Below are positions 13,301 through 25,529 of a stretch of DNA of 64,000 nucleotides, piece by piece. This DNA comes from Hofstenia miamia (taxonomy: Eukaryota > Xenacoelomorpha > Acoela): the NCBI GenBank assembly GCA_004352715.1, contig SCFE01000002.1, positions 5,630,896 through 5,694,895 on the forward strand, given 5' to 3'. Position numbers and translations under genes: made by a program. How positions within the stretch are numbered: position 1 is the first letter of the stretch; each line of letters opens with the position of its first letter. The notes under the pieces were generated by a model. It ran no database searches. It saw only the letters and a program-made list of their open reading frames with translations, and was not told the DNA's origin.

Positions 13301-15500
13301 TGAAAAAAATTAGACACCCTGCCTTACAGAAGTTATTCATAGACTTGAAATAACCATTTCCCAATGAGATAACCGCCAGCCCAAAGTAGAACAAATTGCA
13401 GAAAACGAATAAACTCGTGTTATAGATAGTCTGAAGGATAAAGAAGTCTTGATAGAACTCAATGAATCTGAAATGGATGCTAGTATTTTAGCACTCTTGG
13501 ATTTGATATTGTAGCCACAGAGGGTCTGTTTCTACGCTAGTGAGTACAAAGCTTGATGCCCCCCAAATCAGGCATTTTTTCCCAACACTTTGAAGACTTC
13601 TTGAAAAAATTATGATAGCAAGGAAAAATTTTCTTATATTACACTCTGATGTTGCAGCATAAACGGTAGCTGCTGGTAAATGTTTTGAGAACTTTTCTCA
13701 AGACTTTTTCATGTGACATGATGGCGCATTTACCCCATAATTGTACTGAGAAGAGCAAGAGAAAATACAACAATGTTGATAAGCTTTCTGGCTGGAAATT
13801 TGAGGAAATACTTTATCTTTCATTTATTAGTGAAAGAATAATTTATTTTTACCCTTAATTCCAGTTGTTACCCTAAAGTCAAATGAGTCAAAATTGAGCA
13901 ATTGTTATGTAAAAAAATCGAAATTTTTGTGTTAAAATTGGGTCATTTTAGTTATCACAAAAAGCAACCCATTTTTCTTAAAATCAGGGCTTGCACAAAC
14001 AGATGCAGCAGGGTAATTTCAAATGGAATATCGGTTGCAATACTCAAAGTCTATAATTTCAAAATACCAATTCGAAGGTATATCCATGTAATTAGAACAA
14101 TCATGTTGCACATTCTCCATTCTGCTAAGAGAGAGCAGATTTGGTTATTCTATTAAAGTTAAGTAAAGTGTGATTCTATAAAAGTGATGAACTAGGCTTA
14201 ATAGCCTGAAAATTTTTTATTTTCATGTAGGTTTTATCTTAACTTAAGCATAGCCCAATTTAATGTTGGAAACGAATAATTTAAATTCTCTGATAATTTC
14301 AGGTCATAAAAACAAATTATTCAATATTTTTCAATTGTTAATTTATTTTCAATTGTCCCCTTGTTTTTAATTTTTGCTGCTTTATTCAAGTATATATTTT
14401 AAGAGGTAGAAATCTTATGAAATATGAAATTAATTTGGTTGTCATTGATTAATAGTATTCTCGAAATCGCGGGGTTCAAATGCTTTACTCGCTACTGAAC
14501 TCATCAACCGTATAAATCGAATTAGAGATGCTTTATAAGGATATATATATATATATATACATGGATATTTGCATGTGGAATAACTTGTACAAACTAGCAG
14601 TCATCTGTGCAAGTTACAATTATATGCAGAATGTATAAGTCAATATCAGCCAAAAGTAATCTGCGCATTATAGATTTAATGAACATCATTTATTATTATG
14701 CACATTAATTTGATTTTTAATCACACATTAATATACAGCGCCTTTTCAATTGAGCCAAAGCATTTGCAATTTTGTAATTCAGTCACACCATGAGAACTAG
14801 TATTTCGTATTAATGAGGAATTCTCTATTGATTTTCCAAATTGGCTTTGTTTTGTTTGACAGCTATCCTTTTATCTGACATCATGATATATTTCACTGAC
14901 TAAAAAGAGTTCAAATTTAGCAAAATTCCAAATCTGTTTTTAATATTAAAACGCAATTCAGCCACAAATGATAATGTAAATTTTATTTGCAATCGACTCC
15001 AAAAATATAAAATGTCTATACATTAACATGACAACACGCTCTTTTGGGAATTCCTTATGTCAAAAAGATTTGGCTCCCTAATAACTACATCGTTATAAAA
15101 GCCTTGCATTAATAAGGGGCAAATTGTGGCCGATAAATTCAGATAAACATCTTTGTTTATGAATTTCTGGTTTAGCTTAACTGAGTCCAGATATTGTAAT
15201 TACCCTTAAAATGGTGCTTTCAATTAAAGAATTTAGACAAATACTATAGTAAATTAATGAAATTTTTTGCATAAATTTCAAAAATATTTTTACAAAAAAT
15301 GCACACATTTACATTTAGTCTCCTAACTGTGGGAAATGTATGAGACAATAATTTATCAATAGTCAGGGTGTAAGGCGCTCATGAAAAATGAAAATCTTTA
15401 TTTGCATATTTCCTTCTTTATATACAATAACTATTGCATAATATCAATCATGTTAAACAATAAAAAGTCCCTGTTATATCATTATTCTATAACAATTTTT
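6722..15500. other. Long AT-rich region without a recognised gene
   Basis: Contains (TA)n tracts near 7727, 9387-9411, 10304-10335 and 14541-14560. A hydrophobic 97-codon minus-strand frame at 9664-9957 and broken plus-strand frames at about 12960-13500 have some coding character, but I recognise no domain and no splice structure. I do not call them genes. Confidence 0.4.
7992..8010. repeat. 19-bp palindrome, copy 2
   Basis: Same GGGGTAACAAAGTTACCCC as at 5869-5887. A degenerate relative (GGAGTAACAGAATTGCCTC) lies near 8170, which suggests a small repeat family rather than coincidence. Confidence 0.8.
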
Positions 15501-15740
15501 TAAATGCTAATAGCTCAAAAACTATTAATGCTATGCTCAATTTGAAAGCATCACGTGATAGAGTAGAAACTTCAACAACTTCGGCTATATCAATATGCTT
15601 AATATAAAAATTTTCAACATTGCATTATAGAATGTTCCTCAATAGACCTATCAATGTCTCACGATTTTCAAATATTTTGTAAATGAGGAAAACAGTTTGT
15701 CCTTTAAAACGGACGCCAGGGATTTTAATATTAAAACTAC
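15501..15740. repeat. Dispersed repeat family, copy 1
   Basis: Shares ordered blocks with 33196-33600: TATTAATGCTATGCT versus TACTAATGCTATGCT, CAACATTGCATTA versus CAACACTGCATTA, and TTGTCCTTTAAAA in both. The order and spacing of the blocks are preserved, so the two are homologous. No coding frame or terminal repeats were recognised, and the family is unknown to me. Confidence 0.65.
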
Positions 15741-18248
15741 GATGGTATGTGAATATAGCAATCTAATTTTAAGCTCTAATCACCAAAAAATTATGCACAT
15801 CAGTTATCTGGTACTGTGTTATTGAACGATGTGATTTGACATTTACAGCTTAAAAAATTTTCACCCAGCAACATGATGCATACAGACAAATATCTAGATG
15901 ATTTTCGAACTAAGGAAAATTAATTATGTGATATGTCAAAAACAGTGACAGTCAGGCACAGGCATATCCTGAAAAAACTGTTCTCAGCGAAAGAAATGTT
16001 ATTATAGTGAATCGTTTATTACAAAAATATTCACAATTTCCTGAATGCCACTATTTTGTAAGAATTCAGAAAATTACTGTTAAAAACACGTAAAAATTGT
16101 GCTCACCCAAAGCTTGTCCTAGTCATGTTTTCAAAGATTACACAAGTGCAAATTGCAAGTATAATATCTCATGAAAGCTTCCGTCGTCACAAGATGATTT
16201 CTTCAAAACATACTAATTTTGTACTTCGTTTCAATAATTTATAATAATTAACAACAACTTAACAAAATATACATACTTTTTTATTAATATTTTTACAAGA
16301 ATCACATAGGACTATGCTAAACTTCTGAAATTCTGTATTTGCTAAGAATCAAAATGAAGCTCGGCTGTTTGTCAACAAAGCTACATTTTAAGATTTGCAA
16401 GGTATTTTGCGTTAATTATTCGGGTTTGTTGTCCAATGGTTAACCAATTTCATTGTAAACTACAACATACTGATTTTCTAAGAATCATAAGTTTCATAAT
16501 TATTAATAGAATTTTTATCCACTAAGCTTTTTAGAATTATAGAAATATCCTTTGACATTATTCTGTAATAATTTTCTCAGTTGCTTAATTTTTTATTTAT
16601 ATTTATAAAGGTATTATAAGAGGCATGGTGTAACAAGTCAAGGACCTGTCTTTAGGTGTAGTATTTTATTGAGAATAAGGTTATTTCAATGGAAGATATG
16701 GTGTTAGCACATCCTTATTGGTACAGTAAGCCACCTCAATAAATCCAAAGAATTTATTAAATAGCTGGTAATTGAGTAGCTTCAACTTTCCTATTTATTA
16801 TCGCCTAACAAGCTTACCACCAATATTCAAATTGGAGTTACTTTGCAAAATATTATCTGAATTTGGTCTACTTGTGGCATTGTTTGGAAAACAACCACAT
16901 AATATTCAGAAAATTTTTTCAACGCTAGATTATTTCAACTTGAAAATTGCATGAAGCAGTACTTAAAACGAGTAAGGTATTTTGGGGCTATTCAAATAAT
17001 GAATGATAGTATGATCTTTAAGTCACATTGAATCTAAATTTATGGTGGAAAAAATTAATGCAACTCGTTTTAACAATGCATCCAAATAAGTTTTACGGGA
17101 AAAAGTACTAATCCTACAAGTATAAGTTTTACATGAATAAGCCATGGAAAACTATAATTCACAAACTTTTGCAATACACACTGACTAAATGCAATGCTTT
17201 AGATATCATAAATATATAATGTTTAGCAAAAAGGTTCCAAAATTTGTGGTGTTTTGAGTTAGGTACAAAGCTCTACTTTGATCTTCACAAGAAAAAATTT
17301 TAGAAGCAGGTTTTTTTTCTTTTTTGGATCCGTATGTAGCGGAAGTATTAAGTATTTTATTGCAGGTACGTATTGAGTGTTGATTTCAGATCCCCCTATG
17401 AAAAAGTTCTCCGTATCTTTAAGGATAATATTTACTGGCTATTGGGATGAATTTTGACATAAGGAATAGAACCTGCTATTAAGCGGGGGAAAAAGACCAT
17501 CAAAGCACAAAATTTGATTAATTCTTAAAGTTCTCTCCCCATAATTGTATTTTCACGATGTTTAAAATTTCCATTTATTTCTCATTGAAGGAAGCTGTAT
17601 TATTGCACATACCATTATGTGTTTTTCAAATATAGAACTGTCAGTCATACATTTGCAATGACAATTTTGGACATGCGATAACTCCGACCCCAAGAAAAAT
17701 TGTTAGATATGCCAATGGTTTATTATGAATTTACTGCAACTAATAACACAATTGCTGCTGCTGTAAATTTTGACTGATCATTTTTCATAGGATTTTTTTA
17801 TCTACCCGTTTTGTAGAATTGTTTTCAAATGCATTCGCATTTAACGCTTTCTAGATGTATAGTAGGGCGAGTTTACCAACGCCTTTTTGAAATGTTTCAT
17901 GTATGAGTGGCGGTCCTTGAGAAGATCGGGCAATTTTTACGAAACTGTGGCATATAGGAATAGTGTATTTTTATATTTTTTGTGGTTGTCATATATGCAT
18001 GACCACTTTAATAAAGCCCTGTAAATTATTGTCTTACAACATCAGCAATTAATATATTAGAACATGAAAGACAACTAATTTTTTATATGATCAATTGTAA
18101 CAATACCTATTTCCAGGAATTCAAATGTATAAATTGTTAGTAAATTAACTGAACTCAAGAAACAAATTTTTCATATATATAGCTGTGTAATCTTAAATAA
18201 TAAGTAGTGAAAAATGTAAAATTATTAAACTTTAACTCTAAAGTTGGA
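15741..18248. other. AT-rich non-coding stretch
   Basis: No domain, RNA gene or transposon terminus was found. Short frames such as 16772-16954 look compositional. Confidence 0.45.
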
Positions 18249-18608
18249 CTATAAAATATTATTTTCACGAATGTATTCAAATATTCCATCGAATATTTCT
18301 GGAATTCCGCGGACGTGTACACCAAGACTGTTCTGTCTAGTAAGATCATATTGAGTTGGTACAACTGGTTCACCACTATAATTCAATTCAACTTTAAAAT
18401 CTTCATTGATTTTTTTGAACAGAGGGAGAATGTCCTAAAATACAACCCTAACTGATGTTTTGCTCGCAAATTTACCAACCTTCCAATGCCATGATTCCTT
18501 GACGCCCCAATAGCGCCCGCTGGCAGATGGTTGTTCATAAGCAGCTATTTGAAGGTTTACTAAATCACGAACATCAATGAACGACATGGACCCATTGGGA
18601 GCTTTACA
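18249..18608 (-). pseudogene. Orphan exons 4-5 of SDR reductase paralogue
   Basis: Two exons of a dihydroflavonol-reductase-like short-chain dehydrogenase lie at 18480-18608 (43 codons, including FIDVRDLVNLQIAAYEQP and SGRYWG) and 18249-18434 (62 codons with a TAG stop). They are split by a 45-bp intron at 18435-18479. They match exons 4 and 5 of the intact gene (31258-31617) except for about six substitutions, all near the two ends; the centre, including the intron, is identical. No exon 3 was found upstream, and the nearby exon 2 copies at 22.9-25.1 kb are decayed, so this is the tail of a broken tandem paralogue. It remains open and could still be spliced to something. Confidence 0.85.
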
Positions 18609-20340
18609 CTAAATTCTACAATTTCAACGATCACACAGTTAAAAAACAAACTTAATGCATATTGTAAAATCCAAGGTGTAGCTACAAACATTTTACTCTT
18701 CATATCCAATATGCATATATTTACTATATGAAAACTACACTCGCACTTGACGCCTCTTTCACTAAAACTTATTTTTAGTATAATGTTGAACGCTGCTTGT
18801 CATACCAGAAGCTTTCGTGAAATTATCTTGATCCAATTAATGTTTGCAGAAGAAACAGTAATTGTGCAATTTGTTCGTTTTACATGATGCAATTTTCATT
18901 ACCCCGGAAATTTTGATTGATAATTTAGAGAAAGTATTTAAAATTGAAAACAAAAGTTTTACATTCTGTCAGAGCTATTCAATTTCTTGAAACAAAGCTT
19001 TTTATAAGTGGATTTTATTTAATTATTGGCAAGGGTGTCCTACACATAAAGACGATTTCGCTGTTGGTTAAAGTTGCCGTACAAAAAATGTGATACATTG
19101 ATGAAATATTCAAACTGTTATGAAAAAAGAGTAAATTAGAAAAATTGCAATTCGTAGAGGAAACAAATTTTTGATGATGATGACTTCAACAAAAAATTTT
19201 TAAACGCCTATAGCTCACCAAATAATGAAGATATGTAGGAATCTAAAAACATCACAAGAAAAAAATTTGTCTCCTTTTTCATTTTCATCTTACATTTGAG
19301 ATCTGGCTTTATCCCTACGAAGAGACAATCTCTGAGTTGGCGCACGGCACGCTTGGTCGTTCCTCTCACAGATAGTTTTTAGGAAACAAAATATTTCAGG
19401 GTAGTTATTTTTCCCATGGGCATTAGACTGCCTCATTATCTCAACACTAGCTATGGAAAGAATTTGAATATTTTTACAAAAATCGATTTTTCATGAAAAA
19501 AATTCTTATTTGCATGTAATTCAGGCATAAGCACATGTTTTAGCATACATCTTCATCATTGCATGAGTGGGCCCTACCCCATAGATGTGTCCATGTAAAA
19601 AGCGTTCAATATTTTTTAACAGGTTTGAATAAAATTGCTCACAAATGCGGACAAATCGATTTGTTCAGTGATTAAGGTCGCATCTACACCACTGCGACCG
19701 CATTAATTTAACGTTATCTTGGCCGGGGATGCTGAGGAAGTACCACATAGAAAAATAATGTTGCATCTCTAATTAGAAAGAAGATATAGTCTCAATTTTT
19801 CTTGACTTTTCTTAAAAATATAAGGAAAACGAAACTTTAATAGAATACATTTTATGATTTAGTTTTGAGATGAATTCCTTATATTTAGTAAAATCGATAT
19901 TTCATTAATTACATTCTGTGATCAATCAGTTTTTCACATTAATTGGGTATAGAATTTGTACTTAGCTATATGTTAACTAAGCCTACTCTGTCAAATTCAT
20001 CGGCATTCTATCATGGAAAGTTGTTTTTTTCCAAATTCTTTGGTAATAGAATTTCCTGACTTCAGCGCCTCAAATTACGTCAGAGCAAGATAATGTCGAA
20101 TTTTTGTTTGCTTATAATTCAAACTATATGTAAGCAATAACCCTGTCAAATTTCCTTGGTTGGTGATGAATAGAATTGATTTTATGAGGTGGTACTGTTT
20201 GACCACCTCATCGGATATCAAAGTGAAAAAAAATTTGAGCAGAGAGAGGGTTTATGAATAATTCCCCTTCTCTTGGGAGTTTTTCAATTTAGATTACTGC
20301 TTTATATTTTTTAATGTTGTGTGATATAAATGCGTACTCG
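18609..20340. other. Non-coding with diverged repeat copy
   Basis: No exon found. About 19191-19500 shares blocks with the dispersed repeat at 33.2-33.6 kb, for example the AGCTATGGAAAGAATTTGAA region versus GGTATGGATAGAATTCGAA. A small hairpin (GAGGTGGT/ACCACCTC) sits near 20187-20210. Confidence 0.45.
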
Positions 20341-20536
20341 ATTTGAAATTAGCACCCTTGAACTAAACGGTTCAGAAAGTCAGGTTCGGGAAAAATGGAA
20401 AAAAGTGAAGGCAGCTTCACCTCTGGCAGTAAGCCCTCATGCTATCTTTGATACTAAATCTAAAAAGAGAGTGTCTGTGTTACAAACCAACCTCTAAAGA
20501 CTGATCTTAAATTGCAAGGAAATGCCTTAATATTTT

Positions 20537-21067
20537 AAAGGAAAATTCGATATTAGAGGACAAACCTTTTGAGAATGGTTAGTTCTTTTTGAAATTTATC
20601 TTGTCCAGCAGCATGGAACTAAATAAAATGGAGCTACACAACTGCCTCTCTTTCTAAAAGACAGAGCTTTACAAGTGTACCTTAACTTAGATGCCATCAT
20701 CAAAACAGATTATGATAAACTGGTAACAGCCATGAACGAATACTTTGACAATAAATGCATGCAAAATCAGTATTGAATGCAACTAAATCTACAAAGTAGA
20801 TTGCCTATTACGACTGTCTCAAGAAGAAGAGCGGTATTAAACACAAGATTTGTATTCTTATGTACACGCTGGCCTCCCATCCTCTATGAAAACAAGATTC
20901 ATTAACAAATGCGATATCGATGACAATATAAATACAATTATCAAAAAAGCTGTTAACATCCAGCTGAAAATCAAAGACAATGAAAGAATATACGACAACA
21001 CAGTACTCCTCAACCTCAACCTTGCCACCCAGTTTTCAAAAAGGAAGCACTCCACCAAGCAATAGAG
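20537..21067 (+). pseudogene. Gypsy gag core (decayed)
   Basis: One frame reads through gag-like sequence (FKGKFDIRGQTF, then EWLVLFEIYLVQQ, KDRALQVYLNLDAI, YDKLVTAMNEYFDN) with three in-frame stops. It then shifts frame into the C-terminal helix-rich part beginning LYSYVHAGLPSSMKTRF. The W..F..YL / A..Y..L / Y..L...L...F pattern is that of the retrotransposon gag family. Gag packages the element RNA. The product cannot be made intact. Confidence 0.7.
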
Positions 21068-21097
21068 AAGAAACCTACAGACTTCTCATTTGTCAAG

Positions 21098-21139
21098 TGC
21101 CAAAAATGTGGAGAAAAGGGACACTTGAAAGAAGATTGC
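21098..21139 (+). other. CCHC zinc knuckle of gag
   Basis: Reads CQKCGEKGHLKEDC, a perfect C-X2-C-X4-H-X4-C knuckle, the RNA-binding nucleocapsid motif of gypsy and retroviral gag. It is in a different frame from the upstream gag core, so at least one frameshift separates them. Confidence 0.9.
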
Positions 21140-21330
21140 AAAGCTATCATTTACTTAATTAATGATGATGGATACTATACAGCCAAAAATTTGGAAACTC
21201 TCGAGCAAAACCACCAAACAGAAGAGGATTTAAAACGAATAAGGGTGCCATCCCCAAACTGAGTGAGCAAGCTACTGATCATCACCAATTTACTCAAAAG
21301 AAACTTAATCCCAGTAATGATAAACAGACA

Positions 21331-21546
21331 GTAGACACTGGTGCCTCCATAACAATCATGGCCGACACCTGCACTCAGAATATAGGATGGACATGCAAAG
21401 ATACTGCTACAAATGAACAAATTGCTAAGTCTAATAATAATTATAAAGACTGGTCTATTAAAATTGCTAGCTTGTCTTCAGATACTGCTTCAGATGAAAC
21501 GCAAAGCAGTCTATACCAGCCCCAAACGAAATTCTCAAAGGAGTAA
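21331..21546 (+). pseudogene. Retropepsin-like aspartic protease
   Basis: The frame starts at VDTGASITIMAD, containing the DTGA catalytic Asp signature of retroelement proteases about 190 bases after the zinc knuckle, as expected for gypsy elements. It ends at a stop after about 72 codons, short of a full protease of roughly 100-130 residues. The second half (ILG.D.L flap and tail) was not recognised, so it is probably broken. Confidence 0.75.
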
Positions 21547-21835
21547 AGCTACTCTGCACACTCCAAGTATACCTGAATCTCCCTGCAGGATGTTCTCAGC
21601 GTCCTTCAGTGTTCTTGACTCAACCTCGGATATCTCTAGCTGCAGGATGTTCTCAGCTACTGACGACAAGCCACAAGCTGCTACCTCCTTGTTAAAGACA
21701 TGGAAAGGGTGTGCGGTTCCTTTTCAAATATTCCAGTGAATAGACGAATCCTGTCTCAACTTTTGTTCCAAACTTCTTCTACTACTAGCAGTCGTCAAGA
21801 CACTTGCTATCAGGAGCTCCAAAATCAAATGTCAA

Positions 21836-22552
21836 TTGTGGAAGGTGATACCCTACAGTCTTACTTCATTGCATCCCAACGAAAGCAGATACATTACTCA
21901 CAACAATATATCAGCAGCAACTCGCGTATCTATATCCAAAATACTCACCATCAGCAAGAACAAAGTACCCAGCGACTCACTCCCAACAGTTTTTGACGCT
22001 ACCAAATATCCAAGATTTAACACCATCATCTTCTACCCAGCAAAATTTTTTTAGAAACTTAGTCGTGCCTACTTTGGAACCCTAGTACACATTACATTCG
22101 ACGACAACATTCTCCTCAAAAACGTTCTGAAACTTATCAAAAACCAAAACAGTTGTAAAGCTCTTGATTGCATCAATATCAATTGGCAAACTCTACGTCT
22201 GGTATACCTACTCAAACAAGTGGATAAAGCAGACTTAAAAATGGTTCCGTGCATTAACCTAATTCTGGTAGAAGCCCATGCCTACGACATAAACATAAGC
22301 CTCATCTATGTAGAAGAGGAGTCTCTTATACCTGATAACATTCTCTACTGCGGTAGTACGGGAACCTACTGTAACAAGTTGATACTGATAGACATACTCA
22401 TGCATAGATTTATGCCACAATGCCACATAATTATGGAACAATGCCTAGCCATTGACGCTAAGCTACAAGCACAAACTTCTGAAATTATCAATCCACAAGT
22501 CCTACCAATAGATGTTACAACAAACAAAACCAAGCTACAATCAATAACATAA
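21836..22552 (+). pseudogene. Unrecognised ORF after the gypsy protease
   Basis: About 239 codons in one frame are interrupted by a single TAG near 22053. The second part is open from about 22055 to 22552. Features seen: a Ser/Thr-rich start, SRAYFGTLVHITFDDN, ALDCININWQTLRLVYLL and EEESLIPDNILYCGSTGTYC. It lies where reverse transcriptase would be expected, yet shows none of the RT landmarks (no FGL.NAP.TFQ, no YLDD). It could be an accessory product, a fusion with host sequence, or another element inserted here. I do not recognise it. Confidence 0.4.
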
Positions 22553-22780
22553 ATGAACATTGGTCTCTACTAAGGGTAACACAACAGGCCGTTATGTGGT
22601 TTTATCGGTATACACGAGTTAGTCCAGATCCTTGATGCTAGACACATTGTTTCACGGACAGTGGTATTGAATATAACTCTAACTAACTGCTCTCTAAATG
22701 GTGCATGGAACTCTTTTGCCTACGCGATAGTAGATACTACGTTCTCATCAAGTTATTGCTTTATACATTTTTGTATTTTT

Positions 22781-22783
22781 ACG

Positions 22784-22819
<36 letters not shown>
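22781..22819. repeat. (TA)n microsatellite
   Basis: Uninterrupted TA dinucleotide tract of about 38 bp, near the 3' edge of the gypsy fragment. Confidence 0.95.
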
Positions 22820-22822
<3 letters not shown>

Positions 22823-22925
22823 GACAAACATACACTTTAAATTCTAAATTGTAGATGTTTGACGTTGAAAATACATTGTAGTGATTGCTTCAATGCTTTG
22901 GAACTCAATTATGGAAAATTTTCCC

Positions 22926-23157
22926 AGCAGCCAACTGGGCTTGACAATTGCTCCAGTGAGTTAATTTATTCTTTGGTATTGATTGGTCATGTCCTGGTGG
23001 ATTTGCGAAACCAGTACTACTTGAAATTAGCCAACATTTAACACCATGCGTAACGCATAAAGATGCAATAATTTGGCTTGAATTAATAACCATATCGACC
23101 AATTCTTGACATTATGGTCCTTCGGGAAATGTTGCAACAAAAACAACTTCTGCCTTT
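22926..23157 (-). pseudogene. Decayed SDR exon 2, copy 1
   Basis: Minus-strand sequence matches exon 2 of the intact reductase (35326-35599): EVVFVATFPEGP, stop, QELVDMVINSSQIIASLC, then ANPPGHDQSIPKN and QLAAG. An in-frame stop and loss of the GT donor after the terminal GG show it is dead. Its 5' part is cut off by a hAT remnant that begins at about 23157. Confidence 0.85.
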
Positions 23158-23661
23158 TCAAAGAGGAATAAGCGGTTGAAATAATAATAAGTGGTCGCTT
23201 AAGTGTTTTGAAATTAACAACTATTGAGAAATACGGTCATACATTGGTAACTCAATAATTCGACTTTTTACTAAACTTTTAATAATTTTACTCCATTTTT
23301 GTAATTTAAATCAGCTAATCGAATCGCAAAATTTAATCACTGATCGATTTCATTTCGTGTGTTCCCCCGTGTATCACCTCAAAACTGGCATTTTGTTATT
23401 TTTCTGTGTCCAGATACTGAATCAGTGGGAAGGCTTTTCTCAAGCTCCTGCAATATGCTTTCACCCCGGCGAAACAGACTAAGACAATCAGTTTTAAGTG
23501 ATTTATTAAGAGTTAATAAATGTTATTTGAAATTTTTATGTGTAAAAATATTTTTGATAAGCGAATAAGCGAACAGCTCACATAAGCGGTGTAAGCGATA
23601 AGCGATATTGAAATAAGCGGTATAAGTGATAAGCGGTTGAAATATGCGATTTAAATACTCT
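23157..23661 (+). mobile_element. hAT transposon remnant
   Basis: Plus-strand frame 23374-23530 reads TESVGRLFSSSCNMLSPRRN, the C-terminal dimerisation segment of hAT transposases (usually S..ER.FS.AG.......R). Both flanks carry many copies of a short AAGCGG/AAGCGA-type subterminal motif. The right end ATTTAAATACTCTG reads CAGAGTATTTAAAT on the other strand, a typical hAT terminus. The left terminus is less clear (CAAAGAG) and I found no matching 8-bp duplication. Only the transposase tail remains, so it is inactive. Confidence 0.65.
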
Positions 23662-24658
23662 GGTGGGTTCCTGTTTTAAAATTATGTATCTCGTCCGGAT
23701 TTCAACCTGTTTTATTTGGAATATTAAAACAGCAAAAAATCAACAATGTAGGTGAAGTATTTCAAACATGACTTTTGAATAACAAACGAAGGTAAATGCT
23801 CTGTCATCAGTTATTATCTAAGAAGCATCGATATTTGATCATTACAAATCTGAATTTGAAGGAGTGCATATCGCAAGAATACCAAGAAGTGTTTTCACAA
23901 TCTGTGACAGAGTCACATATAGATGTTAATTTGAAGCCCACCAGACAATGGGAAATTGTTCTCATTCATCATCATATTAAGTATTGCCCATAATTGCCAA
24001 TGAAAAAACATTTACATTACTTTCATAACAAAGCATTTCCCTGTTATTCACAAGTGTGTCATTGAATTTCAGGATGAGGGGATAATTGTTAAAAACTACA
24101 AAAACGCGCTTAATGAAAATACAGTTGTTGAAAATTTAGAGAATGTTTTCCTTCGAAAGCTCTAAGGAAAAACGAACTTCAAGCAAGTTACATTGCCAGA
24201 AAACTTAGGAACATTTGAAGACTTAGTTTGGAGTTTATGAGAAAATGGAAGGACTGAAAAGAATGATATTGAAGAGTCTGAGTACTAATTTTAAAAATCT
24301 TGAACAAATTTGTTTGTCCAGTACTTTCCTACTTGAAAAATCAGCGAAAATATAGTATTTCCTTGAGATTTGTATAGTACAGTTTGATTTGCTATTGCAT
24401 ATTTTCACAGCACATTTTTGGGTTTTATGGCACATATATATATGACATATATTGTGAGTTATTATTGCATATTAATCCGGTCGCCATGCATCAGTACCAA
24501 GTCAGCTGTTAATTTCTGCTGATGGTAATATACTTTCAGCAAAACTGGCAACAACAGTGTGAAGCGGACATAATATTCTCGTCCTGTTTTATCGTGTTTA
24601 ACCTATTGAAAAAAACTGTTCCTTATCTATCCTGTTTTAACATTTAACTATATTATCA

Positions 24659-24777
24659 TGTCCTGGTGGATTTGCGAAACCAGTACTACTTGAAATTATC
24701 AAACATTTAACACCATGCTTAACGCATAAAGATGCAATAAATTGCCTTTAATTAATAACCACATCGACCAATTCAAT
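24659..24777 (-). pseudogene. Decayed SDR exon 2, copy 2 (partial)
   Basis: About 120 bases match the central part of exon 2 (the segment encoding IASLC through ANPPGHD), followed directly by another copy in the same orientation. It looks like a local partial duplication. Confidence 0.7.
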
Positions 24778-24806
24778 GCTTTGGAACTCAATTATGGAAA
24801 ACTTAC

Positions 24807-25063
24807 CCAGCAGCCAAATGGGCTTGAAAATTGCTCCAGTGAGTTAATTCATTCTTTGGTTTTGATTCGTCATGTCCTGGTACTACTTGAAATTAGCAAA
24901 TATTTAACACCATGTTTAATGCATAAAGATGCAATAATTTGGCTTGAATTAATAACCATATCAACCAATTCTTGACATTATAGTCCTTCGGGAAATGCTG
25001 CAACAAACACAACTTCTGAACCAATAATTGCCTTTTCAAAGGAGTCAGGTTTTTTCAAATCAC
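24807..25063 (-). pseudogene. Decayed SDR exon 2, copy 3
   Basis: Nearly full-length exon 2 with recognisable borders: an acceptor (TTAG) before GDLKKPDSFEKAIIGSEVVF and a donor after AAG. It carries an in-frame stop after FPEGL and a deletion across the Ser-Thr active-site segment that shifts the frame. About 70 bases upstream (about 25130-25150), a fragment similar to the exon 1 to intron 1 border (GAGGGTTTGT) survives. Confidence 0.8.
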
Positions 25064-25490
25064 CTAAGCATACTGAATGTGAACAAACAACATTTTTAAG
25101 AATATTAATGTGATTTCTTATGATAAAATTAAATGACAAACCCTCAAAAGCCCTCTAATATTAATATGCATACACGAAATTATAAGGAAAGCTTATTACT
25201 AAATCATTATCTTCACATAGTCATATTCAGTAACACAATTTCTTAAAATTTCTGACTTGATAATTCTTAGAATCATTGAGATTTGCTACAAAAATTCCTA
25301 CCTCACAAATCCTCACAACCTAAAATCTCACACATACTCTCACATTATGCCTGTTAGATCCAAAAATGTATTTAAATTTTTTAAGTGTATGTAATAAAGA
25401 TCATTTTATATTTAGTGTAATTTAATTATCGCATATTTTATGAACTAGCAGTAATGATAATACATCGAAATCATTTTTAAAACTATCTTA

Positions 25491-25529
25491 TATGTATGTA
25501 TGTATGTATGTGTGTATGTATGTATGTCC
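25491..25529. repeat. (TATG)n microsatellite
   Basis: Tandem TATG/TGTG tetranucleotide tract of about 38 bp. Confidence 0.9.

Larger units (their letters stand above)
20400..22560 (+). mobile_element. Ty3/gypsy fragment: gag, CCHC, protease, extra ORF
   Basis: A decayed LTR retrotransposon portion in the order gag core, zinc knuckle, aspartic protease, then an unrecognised ORF, with in-frame stops and frameshifts between segments. I could not find reverse transcriptase, RNase H, integrase or clear LTRs, so it is truncated, or the part after the protease is unusual. It sits inside the broken reductase paralogue locus. Confidence 0.75.

Noticed and set aside
12905-13500. Cluster of overlapping frames with protein-like text
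   Set aside because: Frames alternate and stop often, and no family is recognised. It may be a decayed ORF but cannot be supported.
20187-20210. Hairpin GAGGTGGT/ACCACCTC
   Set aside because: A single 8-bp stem without a neighbouring gene or repeat copy; likely chance.
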